Of a stretch of DNA of 8,955 nucleotides, positions 6,467-8,955 are shown piece by piece (position 1 is the stretch's first letter; every line of letters starts with the position of its first letter). The stretch is from the NCBI GenBank assembly GCA_947594095.1, contig CANQEA010000053.1, positions 1 through 8,955 on the forward strand, written 5' to 3'. The position numbers and the translations under genes are program-made. The notes beneath the pieces are model-generated. The model was not told the origin of the DNA, ran no database searches, and worked only from the letters and a program-made list of their open reading frames with translations. The stretch comes from an uncultured Clostridia bacterium (lineage in GTDB: Bacteria > Bacillota_A > Clostridia > TANB77 > CAG-508).

Positions 6467-7321
6467 TTAAATTGCCAATCCAAATAGTTCTAATATAATC
6501 CCTGAAACAACTCCTATTCCATATAATAAAGCAACTATTTTCAAATTTTGTTTAACTCCTTTATTAGTTTTAAATAATACTGCTATTCCAACACCTGCAC
6601 CAACTAATAAACCAGAAATCATTGTTGCAGAAGATATAACATTTTCTAAATACATTTGAGTTAAAATAACAGAAGATGCACAATTTGGAATAAGTCCAAT
6701 TATTCCTGCAAATATTGGAGCTAAAATTGGCTTATTTAGCATAAAGTTTGCAATATTTTCTTCACCAATTAAGTAAATTGCTGTATTTAAAACAAATGTA
6801 ATTAACAAAATAAATAGAAAGATATTAATTGTATGTTTTAAAGCTGATTTAAAAATACCATGTTCACAATGACAATGCTCTTTTTCACATAAATCTATTA
6901 TTTTTTCTTCTTCTATTTGATTTTTATTTTTTAGCCTAATTACAAAGTCTATCACAAAACCTGCAATCATACCAATAATTAGCTTTATTCCAAGTATTTT
7001 TAATATAACATCTATTGAAACTGCTTCTGATAAAAATATAGGTATCATTTCATCAGATGTAGATAAATAAACAGAAATTAATGTACCAAGTGTAATTACT
7101 CTTGCTGCATACAAATTTGTTGCAGAAACAGAAAAGCCACATTGTGGAACAATACCTAAAATACTTCCAAAAAATGGCCCAAATTTACCTGATTTTTTAA
7201 TTGCCTCTTTTGTTTTTTCTTTTGTTTTATGTTCTATGTATTCCATGATAAGATATGTAATAAACAAAAATGGCAAAAGTTTAATTGAATCTATTAATGT
7301 ATCTTGTAAAACTTCTAACAT
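6467..7321 (-). CDS. ArsP_2-type permease (annotated as arsenic efflux or putative manganese transporter)
   Basis: 284-aa polytopic membrane protein of the family known as ArsP_2, whose members are named arsenic efflux protein or putative manganese transporter; the substrate is not settled. About 8-10 hydrophobic segments lie in two halves. Each half has a matching Pro-Cys motif: GIVPQCGFS (56-64) and GLIPNCASS (209-217), followed by TNLYAARVITLGTLISV and TQMYLENVISSATMISG, which shows an internal duplication. Acidic D90-E91 sits in a membrane segment (STSDEMIP). Between the halves is a soluble loop with C145, H149, C150, H151, C152, H154, a likely metal-binding patch. I choose ATG 7321 (MLEVLQDTLID, the family start) since GAAAGGA (7336-7330) is eight bases before it; the ATG at 7330 overlaps that site. 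No terminator is evident downstream. Confidence 0.92.
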   Translation of the reverse strand: MLEVLQDTLIDSIKLLPFLFITYLIMEYIEHKTKEKTKEAIKKSGKFGPFFGSILGIVPQCGFSVSATNLYAARVITLGTLISVYLSTSDEMIPIFLSEAVSIDVILKILGIKLIIGMIAGFVIDFVIRLKNKNQIEEEKIIDLCEKEHCHCEHGIFKSALKHTINIFLFILLITFVLNTAIYLIGEENIANFMLNKPILAPIFAGIIGLIPNCASSVILTQMYLENVISSATMISGLLVGAGVGIAVLFKTNKGVKQNLKIVALLYGIGVVSGIILELFGLAI

Positions 7322-7342
7322 TATCTTCATCCTTTCGTATAT

Positions 7343-7371
7343 ATCTTACCATAAATTCAAGTAAAAGTAAA
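7343..7371 (-). promoter_or_regulatory. Candidate promoter of the ArsP_2 permease gene
   Basis: On the minus strand TTTACT (7371-7366), 17 bp, TAAGAT (7348-7343), with an extended TGG just before the -10 (7351-7349). The start would be near 7336, a few bases before or at the ribosome binding site, again a very short leader with no room for a riboswitch. Confidence 0.45.
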
Positions 7372-7383
7372 TGATTGCATAAG

Positions 7384-7421
7384 AAAAAACCCTCAAGGTG
7401 TGAATGTTTCTTCCTTGAAGG
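7384..7421 (-). terminator. Rho-independent terminator after the DUF2651 gene
   Basis: Minus strand: CCTTCAAGG (7421-7413) pairs with CCTTGAGGG (7398-7390), nine pairs with one G-U, followed by six T (7389-7384). It begins 18 bases after the stop codon (7442-7440) of the Cys/Asn-rich reading frame, which supports that frame as the true 3' end of the gene upstream. Confidence 0.9.
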
Positions 7422-7439
7422 CTTCTTATATAAATTTTT

Positions 7440-7739
7440 CTAATTACATCTTCTTCTGTAACATCCAGATAAGTACCCAGTTCTGCCATTATCATTACTG
7501 TTTGGAACTATGTTTACTCTTGCAGCTATTGGATTTGTGTTATTGTTGTTATTATTGCATCCACAATTGCAGCCATTATTTGCAACTTGTGTTCCATTTT
7601 GTGATAATAAAATAACACCATTTAAATCATTGATATCATTTACTGTATTAATACCATTTCCATTATTATTGTTTAGCTGTTCATTGCTATTTATTTGTGA
7701 TACTCCTAAATTGTTATTGGTATTACATCCACATCCATT
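7440..7739 (-). pseudogene. Out-of-frame Cys/Asn-rich tail of the DUF2651 gene
   Basis: An open frame of 99 codons ending in TAG at 7442-7440, with no ATG, GTG or TTG at its start and no ribosome binding site. It begins NGCGCNTNNN, contains NNGCNCGCNNNNNN in the middle and ends GCYRRRCN. About 32 of 99 residues are Asn and seven are Cys, mostly as CxC pairs. Skipping one base in CGGAAATGG (7744-7736) joins it to the DUF2651 membrane domain to give 181 residues, stopping 18 bases before a terminator. So it is best read as the displaced C-terminal part of that gene, a cytoplasmic or surface-exposed cysteine-rich tail whose role is unknown (metal binding is a guess). Confidence 0.7.
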
Positions 7740-7986
7740 TCCGATTTTCGTGATTATTCCATCTCATATATAGCATTGTTAAAAAAGCTGCTATAAAAGC
7801 TAATATACTATATACAATAGCTGCAACTAAGAATGTAGCATCAAAAACAGCAAATGCCACAATTAAGTAAATCGCAAATACAAGAAGCGCTACCCATATA
7901 GGACATTTAATTATTTTTTGTAAAACAATTGATATAATAATAGTTGCAATCGGCAAAGCAAAGAATATAAGTAAAGCATTATCCAT
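7723..7986 (-). CDS. DUF2651-family small membrane protein, frameshifted near its C terminus
   Basis: 87 aa as it stands. Three hydrophobic segments (about 4-24, 29-48, 52-73; MDNALLIFFALP, PIWVALLVFAIYLIVAFAVF, TFLVAAIVYSILAFIAAF) match the pattern of the DUF2651 (YbeF-like) family of small membrane proteins of unknown function. After residue 82 the frame runs into KWMWM and a stop, whereas a +1 shift there opens the 99-codon Cys/Asn-rich tail. I choose ATG 7986: GAGG (7996-7993) is six bases upstream. A TTG at 8058 would extend the frame by 24 polar residues across the ribosome binding site region (AAGGAGG at 8006-8000). No convincing promoter is seen. It lies between the terminators of truA and its own, so it is likely monocistronic. 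Confidence 0.75.
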   Translation of the reverse strand: MDNALLIFFALPIATIIISIVLQKIIKCPIWVALLVFAIYLIVAFAVFDATFLVAAIVYSILAFIAAFLTMLYMRWNNHENRKWMWM

Positions 7987-8133
7987 AATTAACCTCATTC
8001 CTCCTTGAAAATTACATTTAGTTGAAAAATTTTTCAATAATAATTGTAACTTCTTCAACTCTATTTTTTATATATATTATGCTAATTTTCATAATAAGGT
8101 TAATTTTATAGTAATATTTTTGACACAATATTT

Positions 8134-8189
8134 AAAAGACATATAAATTTTTCTTAGCAATATGCTTTAGAATATTATATGTCTTTTTT
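8134..8189 (-). terminator. Long hairpin terminator downstream of truA
   Basis: A 13-bp perfect stem, AAAAGACATATAA (8134-8146) with TTATATGTCTTTT (8175-8187), around a 28-nt loop that itself can pair (TTCT/AGAA and AGCA/TGCT). It begins eight bases after the truA stop. Minus-strand RNA ends in four T, plus-strand RNA in six T, although no plus-strand gene precedes it. Confidence 0.65.
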
Positions 8190-8196
8190 ATAAAAT

Positions 8197-8939
8197 TCAA
8201 GAATATTGAACTTGAACTAAATATAAACCTTGTGGGGGAAGGGTTTTTCCTGCATTTTCTCTTTTGCCAGATTTTATAATATCTGGTATATCATCTGGAT
8301 TTATTTTTCCTAATCCCACATCAACTAATGTTCCTGCAATTATTCTTACCATATTATATAAAAAACCATTTCCTGTGAGTTCTATATATATTTTTTCATC
8401 TGGCATAGATATTACATCAGCTTTATAAATTGTCCTTACACTACTTTTACTGCTAGTTCCACTTGCTTTGAAAGCTTTAAAATCATGCTCACCTTCAAAA
8501 TATTTTACAGCTTGCTTCATTTTTTCTATATCTAATTGAATTGGTATATGTGTTTCTAAATTTCTATAAATTGCTGTACCATATTTTGAGTTATTGATTA
8601 CATATCTATATGTTTTCTTTTTACAATTTAACCTACTATGGAACCTTTCATCAACTTCTTCTGCTGATTTTATCACAATTGATTTTTTTATTTTAGAATT
8701 AATTGCAATTGGAAATTTATCCACAGGTAAAGTGGAATTTGTCTTAAAATTCGCCACTTGTCCGAAGTGCATGAACTCCACTATCTGTTCTTCCAGAAGC
8801 ATTTAGTTCTATTTCTTCACCTGTAATTTCTCCAATTACCTTTTCAATTGTCCCTTGGATATTTAGTTTTCCTGGCTGTTTTTGCCACCCGGTTAAAATC
8901 TTTTCCATCATATTCAATTACTAATTTTATATTTCGCAT
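8197..8939 (-). pseudogene. truA: tRNA pseudouridine(38-40) synthase TruA, two frameshifts
   Basis: TruA converts U38-U40 of tRNA anticodon arms to pseudouridine. The reading frame is split in three. Part 1, ATG 8939 to about 8892: MRNIKLVIEYDGKDF. Part 2, about 8891-8765: GWQKQPGKLNIQGTIE through GRTDSGVHA, which holds the catalytic Asp (D52 after repair). Part 3, about 8764-8197: GQVANFKTN through the C-terminal domain with RFHSRLNCKKKTYRY, GEHDFKAFKASGT and GNGFLYNMVRIIAGTLVDVG, stop TGA. Removing one base at each junction gives 246 residues, the normal family length, with every conserved block in place. GAGG five bases before ATG 8939 fixes the start. As written, only a 201-aa fragment without the catalytic Asp could be made from the ATG at 8802. 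Real decay and sequence error are both possible; the good state of the rest favours a recent change or an error. Confidence 0.9.
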
Positions 8940-8955
8940 TTTTACCTCTTATAAA

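Noticed and set aside
6417..6500. Out-of-frame open stretch after the permease stop that would read NLKYELLDGKITKIELFA before a TAA.
   Set aside because: It looks protein-like but has no start codon, no ribosome binding site, and is open for only about 35 codons; the permease already ends at a normal family length, so chance is the simpler explanation.
7400..7773. Plus-strand ORFs of 71 and 87 aa.
   Set aside because: They are the antisense of the Asn/Cys-rich minus frame; their Leu/Cys/Ile-rich products come from reading Asn and Asp codons backwards, and no ribosome binding site precedes them.
8120..8147. Plus-strand TTGACA-16-TATAAA, a possible promoter.
   Set aside because: Transcription would start inside the loop of the truA terminator and enter antisense to truA; no ORF or structured RNA follows, and the 5' arm of the hairpin would be missing from the RNA.
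8594..8806. Plus-strand 70-aa ORF opposite truA.
   Set aside because: It begins with TTG without a ribosome binding site and overlaps the conserved truA coding sequence.

Overview
The window reads as chromosomal DNA of a low-GC, spore-forming member of the Firmicutes, most likely a clostridium. The reasons are the very AT-rich codon use, strong AGGAGG-type ribosome binding sites, a spore cortex-lytic enzyme (SleB), the MEP isoprenoid pathway, and AAA_14/DUF4143 ATPase, ArsP_2 and DUF2651 proteins typical of that group. Species cannot be told from the sequence. All recognised genes except one lie on the minus strand.

Layout, left to right: aspS (minus, its 3' end cut off by the window edge); sleB with its own terminator; a 206-bp divergent AT-rich gap; an AAA ATPase/DUF4143 gene on the plus strand with a near-consensus promoter and a bidirectional terminator; ispH and ispG (an operon transcribed ispG then ispH, the last two steps of the MEP pathway); a 400-bp interval without a large gene; an ArsP_2-type membrane transporter; a DUF2651 membrane-protein gene broken by a frameshift; and truA broken by two frameshifts at the right edge.

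The most unusual stretch is the 400-bp interval (about 6040-6400). On the plus strand it has a TTGACA-17-TATTAT promoter with extended -10, followed by about 78 nt that fold almost completely into a 12-bp hairpin and a terminator hairpin with seven T. Converging on it from the minus strand is a 28-codon ORF with an AGGAGG site eight bases before its ATG. The small RNA and the leader of the small ORF share a direct repeat, so they could pair in trans, and parts of the ORF's leader could pair with its ribosome binding site and its 3' region. This layout resembles convergent type I toxin-antitoxin loci such as par of pAD1, but the peptide is amphipathic rather than membrane-spanning, so function is open.

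The right-hand 1.2 kb has three separate +1 frameshifts (one in the DUF2651 gene, two in truA), while the long genes further left read through cleanly. Local sequence error and real gene decay both fit; the reads would decide.
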